Numbered from the stretch's first letter, positions 38,196-53,400 are shown. The stretch: 64,000 nt of DNA from Neelides folsomi (GCA_034687125.1 JAQGBZ010000029.1:1-64000), one strand, 5' to 3'. Notes: generated by a model not told the origin, from the sequence alone. A program made the numbers and translations.

Positions 38196-41100
38196 AATAT
38201 TTGGGAGATCGATTAAGAAATAAGTTATTGGCCATTAAGGGCTAATTGATTTCGTGGATAAGATATGAATGGGAGCGTGGGGCTCTCCAATCCCAGAGAG
38301 TGGTGGTGGGGCCGCGTGGGGCGGAGGTTCCTTTTGGATATAACGCCATCACCCTCATACAATCATCTCGGAGTGAGGCATTAATTGCATAATGGGATCG
38401 ACGTCCGCCTCGCCACTCGTCGACCTTCCCGCCGTCTCATTCCCCCACTTATTCCCAGATCAACATCCGTTCCCCAACTCGGGAGCTAAGAGGGAACCTT
38501 CGTTTCGGTGACAGTCCATCTCATATTCATTAAAGGCCATTCCATTGATTATGAGATCGATGAGGGCGATGAAGGGAACCACGGCCTTTCCACGATGCCC
38601 TCCCAACTGTGCCCAAGAATTAATGGATAGGGTCGGAAGTTTCCTGTTTTAATTATGACAATTTCCAGATGAACATTAATAGTTTTAAAAGCTCCCTGCG
38701 AATATTTAACATTCAAAATCTTTGTTATAGAGAGAGCTCCAATTCATTTGTTTTCAACAATTGAGTATTTCAGTAAATTGAGTATAACTTGAAATTCTGA
38801 AACTTAAATTCACAATAATTTTACTTTTTCAGTCTTTTGGTTATGAATAAACAAGACAAAAAATTACGAAATTCCCTTATTATCTAATCCTATGTCTTTA
38901 CACGTTCTGCATAGCATATTATGTAAGTGTGTATAAAATGCCGGTAGTATGGCCTTTGATGATTTTGCTAGGAAAAATTTAGAATCATATCTTCATTCTC
39001 TATGAAAAAGTTGTTTCATTAGTGAATATTATTAGGGAAAAGAGAAATGATGAGAGAGAGTGAATTTCACACGAGAGAGCTCCCTCATTCTCTCTCCATC
39101 ATCATTTCAATAATGTAATTGAAATGAATTTTATTCACTCCCTCGTTCATTAGATGCCGATTACATTTCCATGTCATTAGCCGCCCCATTTCCCCCCGCC
39201 TAAGAACTCCTCGGATGTGGAGAGGGAAGTAACTCTCATGGAATTAGAAACTAAGATGGAGAAATAAGCTTACTTTCCCTCACTCACTCTCAGAGATGAA
39301 AGTAGGAGGCTGAGTGAGTGGTTGCTAGTTTGTTCCTTTCCACTTCCACTCAATCTACACCCAGTTCACTTATTATAGTAGAAATTAAATTCTCTTCGAT
39401 AAAACCATGATATAACCAAATCATCTAGAAGTATACCTTAATGAAATCCTATTATAATATTCAAATTCGTATAATTCTACTAAATAAATTAGAAAACTTT
39501 TTGATTTTGTTTATTTACTCTACTACTTACATTTAGTATATAGAATATAGGTAGCCATACTTTTGTATTTCTAAATAGTACTTATTTGTATTTCGCTATT
39601 GATAAAACTTTTAAACATTTTGGCACATTTTTACTAATTTAGCAACGATTTTTTATCCCAATTTCACATTATATTATGTAGAGTAAGTATGTATAATTTA
39701 CATTTGATAAGTCTTTTGGGGTGCTTTGTGTCTTCATGTTTTTGACTAATGACAATGACAAAGTTAAAGCTAGAAATAAATTTTGAAATTCAAAGTGATA
39801 TTCCCGTTATGTAAGCATTGTAATAAATACTGGTGGTTTGATTTTTGGCAGGATATTCTTGGCAAATATGGCAAACTTCCTTCCAACTTGAATGTGTGTG
39901 CAGAGACAAACTTCCAGACTTCCTTTTTAAATAGATTAACATGAATGAAGCCCTCAGTCCTCGCATCGGCATACAAAGGGCAATCAATTTGAAGAGTATA
40001 ATAAAGAAGCTCCATTATTATTCAGATTCGATTTAAAAAGGAAACAATTGACAGGTTTATAACTCACGTTTATCTTTATCTTACATTTAGATAAATATGT
40101 TTATATAGAAAAGCCTAACTTGTGAAGATCACTCAAAATAAATATTACAAATAATTCAATATGGCATATGTACCTCCTTTGATATTTTTAACAAGCGTTT
40201 GATTCCTCATAAATTAGCATACCTAATCGCCACTCGCATAATATTACACTTTACATTCAGAAAAACCACGAAGAAAATAAAATTACAATATTTTCTCAAA
40301 TTATTTGGATTACCTATTAATTATTTATTGCAATCTAAATATTCCGTTTAGGTAAACCTTAAACACGAACCATAAAATTATAGTAAATGACAGTAAAAGT
40401 AAATGCACAAACATGCACAATATTAACATATTAATGCTATACCATATACAGATACATACTACACATACGAGATACTCTTACAACTAGCGTTAAAATATTA
40501 CCAAAAGTGTGGGACTGTCAAAAGAGTTCGCCTAATTTTCCGAACTTGTGATTAATATTGAGATCTCTCCAACACCTCCGATCAATCCTTTGTAATTGGA
40601 ATCTCACATTTATTGTTCTTGTCAATGAATCTCATTAAACTTTGAGTTCTCCTGTTCTCCTTTATGGAATGGGTGAGAGTGGGTCCGTGTGAGTGAGCGT
40701 CGGATTGAATAGGGTGAATTAAAGGGGGATGAATAAATGGTGTAATTTCACCATTGAGGCCGCTCCCCTTTCCCTCTCACGTAGGTGTTAATCAGGACTC
40801 AATTAAGGGCCTATTGTTCGGGAGACTCAAGGGCACACAAATGACCCACGAGACTCGCCATGCTTAAAAATAAAGCCGGCCCAGATGCATTCAATCACTT
40901 ATTTGCTTGTGTCCAAACTCTCATTTACTTCATGGACAAGGCCTTTGAGTCTCCGTCCGCGAACCACAGTTTAATGAAGCTCTTGTTAAAATAAATTATT
41001 TTTGGTGACTCTTGATGTTAAGCATAGGCTAGTCCATGACTAACGACACTAACGAGTTAGTTAGTTAGGTAAGGTATAACTTACAATCTGTGTATCTCAC

Positions 41101-41629
41101 CAAGTATTCTGTAATGTACGTATTATTTTTTGATGGAGACAGAGGAGACACATTTAACTTCACATTCCTTTAACTCGTCATTACTTTTAATAGACTGCAT
41201 CGCTGCATACATTCATGTACCTGTAGATCTCATTTATTTTTTACAGGCTTTTAATTAAAGTATTTACATGTTTAAATATTAATGACAATCAAGTTGGGAT
41301 TCCGAGATGGACAATTGACATTATTCTGTTTATCAGGTACTATGTAGGCATGTACTCTATTGTAGTACTCTTATAATGTAATATCTTAATTCTTAATATG
41401 AAAGAAAACAAATACATTAAGTACAGAAAGTAATTTAAAATGTAAGCAAAATAAATGATTTTACCGGTTTTTGTTTACTTTGTTGACATTATTGTAAGAG
41501 AATAAGGAAACCTGAGTTGAATGCAAATGGAGTATGAAAATGGGAGTGGAAGGAAAATGTAATTACAATTCCATTCCACTGTAACTAGAAAATGAATTAA
41601 GGGAACTCAAGTTGAGCTCAACTTTGTGT

Positions 41630-41652
41630 GAGAGAGAGAGAGAGAGAGAGAG
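41630..41652. repeat. (GA)n microsatellite
   Basis: A 23-base perfect GA dinucleotide run. In arthropods such runs can bind GAGA-type factors, but nothing here shows a regulatory role. Confidence 0.9.
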
Positions 41653-44600
41653 TAAAGTAATCAGACTAATTGATCCGGTTCCATTATTATAATTTAAAAC
41701 TCATTACTTATCCAGATTGTGATTAGAGTGGGAAGAGGGTGAGGGAAACCTAATGAAAAATATGCATAATTAATTACGGCCCGTGGAATAATCCACATTT
41801 AATTATTGAGATGGAAGTTGCACACGCTTTTGTATACGTCATATCTAAACGCTGTTAAAACCCACATTGTTGCACATTAGAGTTTATGTATCATGTAAAT
41901 AATAATCGCTAATCACTTTTAAACTTATTCTCTTTTGGAATTTACATTTAATTGCTACAATTAACTATAGATAAGCATAATTACCATTGTTATGCATAAC
42001 AATACTAAAGTTCCGTCACATTTCCAATTAACTTCCAAAAAAGTTAAGCAAACATTGAATGATTAAGCAATATTCAACTTTTGAGTTGGGTGAAAGGTAA
42101 TGAATTGTGGTTGGTGGATTTGTCCACGTCGGTGAAATAACGGGGAAAGGAGATGAAGCGGGGAGAAAAAAAGTTTTCCCTCTTCCCTGACGTATGAAGG
42201 AGATGAAGGGAGGTGGGCGGGAGGAGCTTCCGACTCCAATTACATTGATTGCCTCTCTCCGACTTACTTTAATTTACTTTACATTAGAGTGTGTCCATGA
42301 GAGAGAGATCCTCTTAAGAGCCCCTCCATTACACTCGGCCCATGGGCCATTACAGCCCGCTTCCGACTCCCCTCAATTCCAACTCACTTACCGGGGGAGG
42401 TCTCGGTGGGAACGGGGGTCTCCCAAATAAAATGGAAGGATAATTTAATTAAAATCGGGGACACGGCCCCGACTCATTTATTTCACATGACCCAACCTCC
42501 GCTCCCCAATTACCTTAAGTAAAGATGGAACAAACGACGGAGAGGAGACTTCATGCATTCTTAATGGGAATATAACTAAGTAATTACACTTACTTAACTC
42601 TTCTCAATCAGCATTAGAGCTCAAGATCCTCTTCCTTTAATGCTTACTTACAATTTACCAAATTTCTCGTGACATTCGTCTCTCCTTCCTCATCAGCCAA
42701 ATGGAAAAGTTGCTTTTATTCTTAAAAAATATGGAAGGAGAATATCGATAAACTACTCGTACATTGTATCATTCCCTCCACAATAATCATCAAATAAATT
42801 GGGTTATAAACTTATAACTAGCAATTATTATAAATTAAATAATCATAATATTTTTCATTTATTGGTATAACTTTATGTTAAAGATTTCCCTTTGTGTAAT
42901 TTTCCATGCAGCTCGACCGTTTCCCTTTATCTTATCGAATAATTAAGAAGCAATCAAGTATAATTAGTACTTAAAAATACTAACATAGGTAGCATGATGT
43001 CAAAACACCATTTTACCCAATCTTAAGTGCAATTAAGAATATAAAATGAGCAATAAACACATATTAATAGTTTACTGCACAAACAACTCACATAGCATTA
43101 TATTGATTTCAATTACAATTAAAGGAACGGCAAGAGCAATAGGAGAATTGAATTATGAATAAAGAATGAGGTAAAGGATAATGAGTGCATCACCGACAAG
43201 AACTGTACATGCAAACATGCATAATGGTCTTATAAATAATAATGAGAATTCGATTTTACGAGGATTAAACTCCGAGCATTGGAAGGGATTAGCCTGTAAT
43301 CAGTCACCTGAACCCCAAATCAATTTCAATTTGAGCATCCCATAGGGCCTGGGCCTCGGGCCCGTCAATGGTCATCAGAAGCGTCCAGGGGAGGAAGGAA
43401 AAATTTAAATTATTATTTATTGATAGTGTAAATATGTAATAAGTCGAGGGTCGATTACTCCATTCGAGTGGGTCGGTTTTCTCTCTAGGAATAATCAGTC
43501 GTGAGACCTGAGACAGTGTGTAAGAGAAATGAGATTCGAGTTGAATGGGAGATGATGGGCCCAAGTGTTCGTTTCTCATGGCGCTTAGCCCCATTTCACT
43601 CACAAGGGGGGAGATCCACATTAAAATTATATTCCAGCAAAGCATTTATTGCTTGGAGAATGAATAGGAATTAATATGAGAGCGGATCTCCAATTGGGGG
43701 CTCCCTTTCGAACCATCATTTATTACGAGGATGTATTAAACCGGCTTAAAACTGTCTCTCAATAGAGAGATAAAGTACACAGATGCCCGAGTTTCTGACG
43801 ACTTCATCTCACTAGAGTGACAACAATGAGAATTTTTTTTGCATTTTTATCAAATTCACATTTTCACCTTTTCGATCCAACTCGAATTAATCTTCAAACA
43901 ATGATTTTGAATGCTTTTATTTCATTAGATTCTTCTTTTGATCCCGTATTCAATAATCTTACTTTTAAAAGGAAAGTTAAAGCACTTTCTTATGCATGGA
44001 CTTTTGCTTACATAACTAAAAATAAGTATATTACTTTTATGAAGAATTTCACGAATCAGAGTAAAATGTGAATTAAGTATATTACGTTCATTTTTAGAGT
44101 CTATGTACAATAGTGTACTTCGCTTTTTTTAAAAGTAGAAAAATATTTTACAACTTGTGTGCTTTGTACAAATGTTCCCTAACGAACTCGATAAATAATT
44201 AGACGAGGAGCGATCGAAAATGGTCATAAAGGTGAGTTTTAGTAAAGAATTGGAGTTTCAATAATGGTTAATGAAAGTGAAGAAGGGCCTTAAAATCACC
44301 GTCGCTTTAGGACGTGTATGGCGGAGAAGTTCAAGGAGTACAAAACGAGAGTTGATGAGTCCCGTAACAGGGAACTGAAAAGAGGAAGTTGAATGGTCCT
44401 CAACGAGGGTGACTCTCTCGGGTGACTCTCGTCGTCGTGGAAGAAGGGTCCCCTAATGGGCTCACTCAATACCCTCATAGGGATGAATGAGAAGTATTAG
44501 CATTGAAATGTCCTTTGGATCCGGGAGCCGGTGGCTGCAACTTTCAAGGAAGCAACAGCCGCCCTTCCTCAATCGACCAACACGCTCACAAAAATATCAA

Positions 44601-47411
44601 TTATGTATTACCTGAGGTTCAACTATTGATAGATTCAAAAGTTACAAATATTTATCAATTGAGATCTTATATCTGTACATTACTTAAATATTATTTACTA
44701 TACACATCATCATCATCATCCGAGTATGATCAAATGCCATGTTTTATTAATTGTCAATACAATCTGTAACTTGTTCAGAATATCATTACATCAAGGAAAA
44801 TCACATCGCACACGGTTTATGTTGAAATTGTTGAGAATTAATATATGGTAATAAATATATAGTACAAATGATAATCCATGTACCCATCTATTGTGAATTT
44901 GTTTATTATTCTACTCTACTACATGGTACATTCATATAAGTAAGTAATATTGTATTGCATACATTCGTACTTTGACTTTGATAGAAAGATGTAAATTGAA
45001 CGAGGTTGGGCTTAAATCAGAATATTTATTCCGAGTTTCTTTTAGTGAGGTTTCAATGGTGAAATCAGGAGGAGAGGTGGAGGGAAATTCTCCATCAAAC
45101 TCCTTCCTCCCCATTGTTGGTTTGAATAGGATCTAAATGACACGGACAAAGACTAATTTACTCACATACAATGAGGCCCGTAATCGTCCGGACATGGGAG
45201 GGGAAACGTGTGACAAGTTGGGTGAATGCGAAGGAAACTTTCAAGCTGGACACTCCAACAGACCCAAATTCCGTTCAGAACTACATGTGATTATTATTTG
45301 GTCCAAGAGATTCCTCACGAATGCTCAAATCACGCAGTCAGAGAAGGATGAACTTCTTCTGTCTGAAGGACTTTTCCATTCATCGTCTGATTAGTAAAAG
45401 AATATGCCTTCATACGCGGGCCTATGTATGAGTTCGTTACAAGTGTGAGCTCCCATAGAACTCACTCATTAACGAGCTTGAAATGAGATTCACTTACTAA
45501 TGAAGGACACCTGGATGATCATGTATGTATACTGAACTAATACATGGATATGTAAATGAATAAAGTATTTATATACTCGTATCTATCTCTATACATTTTG
45601 TATATTTATAGTGATGAGCCAATTGAGGATGAAACTACGGTCCCTTTTCGTTTTTCTCCAACTTGGCTTTAGATATTTAAAATCAAAGCTGTCAATTAAT
45701 ATTATATTTTTTAGTAAATAAGTATGGATTTCTTTGAAGGGTAGCGCAAATGAATAACTTTTAACGAAATCATAATTTATATTCAAACTGAATTTACCGG
45801 CAATTGTTCAAGATGTGCAAGAATGAGGATACTTTTGTAAATTCACCTTGGTCTGAAACTCACAAAAAACCCATAAAGCTCAATCGCTTACTTGATAATG
45901 AACAATTCTCCTTCACGAGCTTCAATTCCTTTAATTTAAAAAGCAAGCTGTTAAGTCTCGGCTTGAATTTCGAATGGCGCAATTAATGGAAGTAATCATA
46001 GAGGTAAAGAGATGTAAAAAGTTTGTGCATCATGGGCCGCATATTACGAATTCAACGTTAGGTATATCCGAGAAGGGGAGGCTAACATTAATAAATTAGT
46101 ATAATGAAATGGTGTACAGCAGAAGGACTCGGAGGATTTCGATAGAAGAATGGAAAAGTTTAATTAATCAGAGGAACGTGATTAGGAAGGATAAAGTTTT
46201 CCAAGTTAGTAAGATGAGGGAATTTAATTAATTTACTAAATTACAGAGAGGAAACTCATGTAAACTTCACTCATAATTCGGGAAAGATAATCGATACAAA
46301 TTTATTGTACTGGAAAGCAACTTCTCTCTGTGGCTCGTAAAGAACAACTTTATCATTCATCAAAATAACCAATTGTCATAATTATTTATTAGCTTTACAA
46401 ATGGCATTTTTCCAATACCCATTTAGAAAATCATATCATAATAATGTGTCTAGATATTACATAATATAAATTACTTAAGGTATAATGAGTATACTCTATA
46501 CATTACAACTTGCTGCTATACGAATCTTTAGCTAAATGTATGGGTACATTAATGTATTTTATAATTATGGTATATGCGCATCAGTACAAGAAAAAATGTT
46601 ATATGCCTTACCTAATAATGCCAAATTAATCAACAAATTGTTTTATCAATTTTTATTTTTGATGATCAACATGAACAATTTAATAACTAATAAATGGCAG
46701 AAGTTAAAGCTTTGAATTATCATAAAACGGTAATTGTCATTAATTGTAAAATTGTAAGAAAATTTAAAATAAATTAAAATCTCTATAAAAAATAAAGTAA
46801 TAAACATAATATCGAAATGTTTACATCACATATGAACATGAGATTTTGAATATTTCTTTCATTCATATTCTCATAAACGGAGAAATCATTTGTACTCAAA
46901 ATAAAGATAAAGCAAACTTTCAACTTATTTGGCGTCTACCAAACGTCTTTTTCATGACAAAAAAGTCTTGGCATACACGAAGCGTAAAGCAATGAATGAA
47001 ACAAATTAGCAAAAATGAAAGTACTTGTTGGTAAGTTTAATTCATTTTAACACGCCATCAAGGCACATCTTTTGCAAAAAAGGTAAGAAAAGGCAGCCTG
47101 AGGCAGAGTCGTTCAAAATTAATCCAAATCCTCATAAATCCAATATAAATATTAATTAAAAAAAAGCTTAATAACATTCAGTTGAAATACCGTAATAATG
47201 GCGAACACTTTTAAATGCATTATTGTAATATTACACGACTAGGCATAAATATTAAAAAGTCGAAATGGAGTTTGAACAACGACTAAAAGAACAATTCCTA
47301 CTTACGAGTTAATAAGTTATAATAATCGTTGATAAAATGATTACCAATCTAACCACATCCTATTCTAAAGTGAATCTAAAAAGTTGCAATTATTCAACAA
47401 TTTCATTTGAA

Positions 47412-50400
47412 TCATTTGTGACCACTCTTCATGGCTGGAGACGGGTCCCTTTCTCTTCCCATAGGACTCATTGACCTTTGGGAGGCCGATTTGTGAAGAT
47501 CCAAAGTACTGTCGAGCCGCCGAGTTTCATTCTCAATTGTGTTTGGGTCCATGGACACATTTCGAAGAGAATCTCCAAGAGCTTGTCGCAGAGAACGGAT
47601 CTCCTGTCCTGTACGGAAACTTCTGGAAAGGAAGCTTTGTCTTCGCCGAATTTCTTCACCAAGCTGTTCCTTCAAGTTCACCACTTGCTGCTCAAGTCGT
47701 TGAATCTGCTGACGGTAATTTGATTCTCGTGCTTCGAGGAGACGCTCAGCTTGAAGTTTAGCGGCTCTTGCCCTCTCAAGTTCAAAGTCTCGCTCCTGTT
47801 GTTAAACATTTTACATTTAAATTATGTATTTAATAAAAGTATTATTTAAAATAAATGAATTATATTAAGAAATAAAGTGGCATATTAAATTATGTATAAG
47901 TATTATTTCACCTGTTTAACCTGACTCGTAACTTCTCCAATATGCTTGGTATGGCGCCTTTCCAAATCCCTAATTTCCGCTTCAAGTTTCGAAATTTTCC
48001 TCCTTAGTTCGGAATTTTCTTCTTCCAAAACACTCATAGCATTATCTCGAATGACGGGCATTGGCTGCCTTGATCCTTTCATCGGAACTTCTTTCATACG
48101 CTCCAATTCTCTGTTCTCTCGTTCCAAATCCCTCACTTTCTCAATTAACGAATCCACACGTCTTTGAAGTTCTAACTTATCGCTCAAGATCTGCCGCATG
48201 TCTTCCTTTCCAGATTCTGCCAGCTAATAATAAAATTAAAACATAAAGTATTGAAATGTGAAACAATAGCTTAGTGCAAACAAACTGTTTAATTAAAACA
48301 AATTCTTCTTATTAATATTAAGTAATTTTAAAGTATCTGGCTTAATTGATAATTGAGTTAAAAGTCTACTAGTGTTATTTTACATTTAATAATTTAATTA
48401 CTTACTGCCATTTTAAGCTGTTTATCTATAGCATTCCTCGTCATATCCTCTGTCTGCTGCCTTAGTTTTTGATTCTTCTCAGCGAGAATTGAAACTTGTC
48501 TCTTGAACTCTTGAAGTTGTGATGATGCTCCTTCCCATTTGTCTGTGAGATTGTTCCTGTCTTGTTCAAGCAAAGCTTTCTCTCGTTGAAGCGATCGGAG
48601 CTTTTCTTGAAGTTGTGTGGCGATTCCAGTATTCTCCACCGAATTCCTCGACAAGCCATTGCATTTCTCTCTCCAGTCTTGCCCGTCTTGTTCGCTCTTT
48701 TCTAGAGAGATGTTCAACTGTTCTACAGTCATTGTGAGACTCGCGCAGCGCTCTTCAAGTTCCGTATTTGTGCGAGACACCAAGGCGCATTTATCTTCAA
48801 TTGACGTAATGTGCCCGTCCTTTTGTTGTAGCACCAGAGCCATGCGATTCAAATCTCCTTCTAATGCTCTCATGTTTACTTCTGCCTTGGCCCATTTGGA
48901 ATCGTATGAGTGGCGATTTTCTTCCAACTTCAAACGAGTTTTTTCCAAATCATCTTTTCCGGTATCTTTTTCAGTTCGAAGTAAACGAATTTGATCTTCT
49001 TTATTCTAAGAATATAAATAAACATTGAGACGTTGTTCAAATACAATTAAAATATTCTGTAAATTGTTATTAAATATTGAAAAATTAGGATTATTAACAA
49101 CAACAACCTTCAAAGCATCTTCAGTTTCTCGGACTTTTTCAGCTAGTCGAGAAATTTCGCTTCCCTTTAATGCCAGATCTTTTTCAAGAGCGAATATTTG
49201 AGAATCCTTCGACTTGATGTCTCCTCGAGCTGATTGAATAGATCGGTTAAGAGAAGCAAATTGGTCCTCTAGAGACGTTTTCGCCAACTCGGCAGTAGTG
49301 AGAGCTTCTTTGGTCGATGCAAGCTGAGCTGCAAGAGTATCTCTGTCTTGCTGCAAAGCTGCCATTTGAGTCTGCAAAGTGGCCATAACCCTTCTTGCAG
49401 CTTCCGGATTTTCCATGGATCCTGAAGAAATTCCAAGTCGTTTAAATCCAGATTGGATTTGATTCAACTTTGACTCTGCTTCTTTTTTGAGACGTTCTTG
49501 GCGTTCCTTTTCTTCACTAAGAGTCTTGAGGCGATTTTCAGCTGATATGAGTTTCCCCTTATATTGAAAATAAATTAAAAATTAATCATTACAGAAAAAT
49601 GAATTATCATAGAGTTTAAATAAAATTAATATTATTGTTTAAAATTTTAAAGTAAAACTTACATTCATTTGTTCCATGTTTTGTTGAATGGATGCAAGAC
49701 AGAGGTTAAGATTGTGTTTTTCCTCAATTAATTTCTTTTCTCTCATTTTGCTCTCTTCGGCCAATCCAATGAATTGGGCTTCTCTTGCTCCGTACCTTTC
49801 TTCCGTTTCAGCCAGTTTAAGGGATAGACGTTCTTCTTCACTCTTGGCGCAATTCAAGTGATTTTCTGCTTCCTCAAGAAGCTTTTTCGCTGTTCTATAT
49901 TGAGCTTCTGTTGTATCTCTACGCTCAGATTCACCTTCCAATTTCATTTTCAACTCTGCTATTTCTGCATCAAGTCGCGATCCGCTCATACGAGATTGTG
50001 AGATTTGATCATTCAACTCTTCGATGAGCCTATTCGTATCCGTTTTCTCTCTTGAAGCTCCATCAAGTTTAGCTGACAAACCGGCAAGTTCATCTTCCAA
50101 AGATCCTATACAAACAAATAACAATAATGAAAAACGATCATACATAGTTTATAGTGTTTAATTTACTACTAATTAAATATGCGTAAAATATAACGCATAT
50201 TATCTAACATAAAAGCATAATAAAAGTACCTTTGATCTTTTCAAGATCTTTAGCTCTTCCTTGAATTTTGCTCAATTCTTTTTTAAGTAAAATCATTTCG
50301 CTATCTCGTCTGTTCAACTCGTCTTTCAAATTCTCCATATTCGAACTGGTCCTTTCTTTCTCAACAGCTAATTCACCAAGAGTTCGTCTGGCTTCAAGAA

Positions 50401-53400
50401 GTTCCTTCTTTGTTTTCTCACTTGAATTGTCTGATTCCTTTAATTTTCTTCCAATATCAGCGAGGTCACGTTTTAATTCCCCTTCTCGTTCTTCTGCTGA
50501 TCGGAGTTTGCTTCGAAGATCCTCAACAGCCATCAAAGCCCCTTCTCTCTCCCTTTCAATTTCGCCTAAGCGAGTTTCAATTGCTTTGAGAGATTCTGTC
50601 CCTTCTTGACGAGTCGTTTCAAGTTCATTTTTAATTTTGATTAATTCAGATCGAAGACCAGCAGCTGAATTCTTTTCGTGATTACATTTTGCTTCACATT
50701 CGCGTTTAATCCGTTCTAATAAATTAAATTAAACAAAAATAATAAGTAAATATTGTAAATATAAAAAAGTTCATGACTGATAAGTTAATAATTGATTGTG
50801 ATAATGTGAGATTAATAAAAGAATTGATAAACTGCTATTATAATGGCGTATTAATTATCAACTGAATAATTCGTTAATTACCTTTTTCGGTCTTTAAATC
50901 TTCAAGTTCTCTCTCAAGCAATCTAATTTTATCTGACAATCCTTGTTGATCTTGCTGAGCAAGTAAAAGCCCTTGCTGCTTGTCGTTCTCAGCCCTCAAA
51001 AGTGCTTCTTCATATTGAACTCTGGCGGAGTCAATTTGAGAGCGAAGAGTTGAAATTTCGCTATTTAACTTATTAACATCAGCTTTCTTGCTTCCTTCCA
51101 AATCAGCCCGAAGGTTCTTAAGTTTGTCTTCTGAGTCTTTCTTCAGTTTCTCCTCATTGACAGATGAATTTGTTATTAAAGTGGCGAGCTCTTTACTGTA
51201 TTTACTCTCAATTGCCAATTTCTCCTGGTCGTATTTCTCTTTTGCAATTTTTCCTTCTCGGTCTAACCTAAATATGCCATATAAGTTCAATTAATAAATA
51301 AATCCATTCTTGTTTTTATAAAAAGCGATTATGAGAACTTCATTTATTTACCTTATGCATCTATCTCTTAAAGAGGAAACTTCAGCATTCATTTTCCCTT
51401 TAAGATCCACCATTTGCCTCTCGAGAGATTCAATTCTCTTGTCTTTCTCAATCAGCATGGTTTTAAGGGTCTCTTCAAGTTCTTCGAGAGAATTCTTTTC
51501 GTTTTGAAGCTTATCAATAGAATTGCTCAAATTCTTCACGTCATTTTCTTTAGCTTCGATCATATGAACTGCATCCATATGAAGTCGCTCTGAATTGGAC
51601 AAATCTCCTTTGAGTCTGTCGAGAACCTGGAGCGTATCTTCCAATTCCCTCCTTAAAATAAATTAAACGGCCAATTAAAAATTGTTTATGTTGTCTAATT
51701 AATCGATTTTCATGATTGTAAAAAATAAATAGTTAATGTTAACATATGATATGTACCTAAAGATTTATCATAAACTTTCACTGATTTATTAACTTTTATC
51801 CTAAATACAATATAATAAAAAGTATTGGTGTAGCAGTAGCACCTTGTATTGTTGAGTTCTTCGTTGATAAACTCCGTTCGTTCACCCATAAGAGCCATTT
51901 CTCGCATATACTCATCCCGTTGAGAATCAATTTGAACTTCTAAAACAGATTTTTTGTTTTCAGCTGCATCGGCCCTCACAGCGAGATTTTCAATCTTGGC
52001 TTCAAGATCTGTCCGAACTCTTTCGGAATCAAGGAGTTCACGTCTGAGACTTGCAAGATCGTTTCGAGAATCAGTCAGCTCAGCCTCCACCTTGGCTTTG
52101 GTTTGCTCAAGGGTTCGATTCTTTTCGTTGACTTTCTTCTTTTCTTTCTCAGCCAAATCGCCGCGTTCAGTTGCAGATCGAAGTTTCTCAACAAGAATTT
52201 CCGCATCGCTTTTCCACTTCTTTAGTGAATCTTCGCTTTTTTCGAATTGGAAAGAAATATCTTCGTACTTTGAAGTCAATTCACTGAGAGAATTTTTGAT
52301 AGCTTTGTTTTCAGCCAGATTTCTTTCTTTGTCTTCTCCAAGATGGGAGAGTTGTTCACGGAGCTTCTGACTCAATTCTTGTTCCATTTTTAATTGCCCA
52401 CTTTTACTTAGTAATTCATCTTTAGTTTTTTCCAATTCTAAGTGCAAGTTGTCGAGTTCTTCACGCGAAGTTTCAAGGGATTTTTCTAACTGTAAATATA
52501 AAATACAATGATTTAACACGAATAAAATAATTTATAATTAATTTAATAGAATTATAATAATTTCAGGATATTTAATTTTTTAAAGGAAATTAACGGATAA
52601 ATTAAATTCTTGCCTTTGCCAACGTTGTTGATACGTTGTTTTTAATTTTGAGAGTAGTTTCAAGTTCTGAAGCCGTCGCTTTCCGCTGTTGTTCCAAAAT
52701 GTTTTTCTCGCCCTTCAAATTGTCAAGAACTCTCTGGGCATTTTCTTTCTCTATTTTAACACTTTCTAGCGCATCTTTAATTTTTTCGTTTGCTTCGCTC
52801 AAGAATTGGATTTTTTCTTCGGCTTTGTTCATTTCGGTCTCTAACGATTCCACATGACCTCTTGCAACAAGCGATTGTTCTTTCGCTGATGATAAATTCA
52901 CCTAAATAACCCAGAAAATTAATTAAATTACATTTTGAATTACATAATTAGAGCAATATGAATTATTGTAATTAGTAATAAGGTTTTATTTTATAATTAA
53001 TAATTTTATTTTTAATAATGAATAAGTTTCTTACTTGTAGCTGATGAATTTGAAGATGGCGTTTGTTAAGAGCAGCTTGTACGGCAGAAACTATACTTTC
53101 TGCGAAAACAGTTGGGTTTTCTCCATTTTCGTCATAAATGAAAATAGTAGGGTTGGAGGTCAAGTGAAGATCATGACCATGCCCACCAGCTTCTTCGAGT
53201 CCGTGTTGATCAAAGTCGTTGATGAGGAGTTTGCCAATTTCTCTCAAACTGCTGTTAAGGAGTCCAAGTTCTTGTGTGCTCACTCGATTCAACTCAACTT
53301 CCAACATCCTTGATCGGGCATCAGCCTCAGAAATTGTATTTTCCAATCCAACAATCTTCTCTTCTCGATCTTTCACTTGCCTCCTTAAATTCTCTTGAGT

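Larger units (their letters stand above)
37386..47411. other. 10-kb region without a recognisable gene
   Basis: This covers the stretch from the right TTAA of the transposon to the rootletin stop codon. It is mostly AT-rich (37.4-38.1, 39.4-40.6 and 46.2-47.4 kb), with GC-richer patches at 38.2-38.7 and 42.1-42.5 kb. It holds the tRNA-like relic at 38138-38195, the (GA)n run at 41630 and (CAT)5 at 44705-44720. Open frames at 39770-40015, 43817-44071 and 45137-45394 have no recognisable features and no splice partners. The rootletin 3' untranslated region begins at 47411; no clear minus-strand AATAAA was found nearby. Confidence 0.45.

Noticed and set aside
39770-40015. 81-codon minus-strand frame suspected to be a transposon fragment
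   Set aside because: No catalytic motif, zinc-finger spacing or terminal repeat could be seen in or around it.
51954-52370. 138-codon plus-strand open frame rich in Ser and Phe
   Set aside because: It is the antisense of a rootletin coiled-coil exon. The complement of Glu/Lys/Leu-rich coding sequence reads as long Ser/Phe/Leu frames; the same applies to frames at 47471, 48617, 50268 and 52636.
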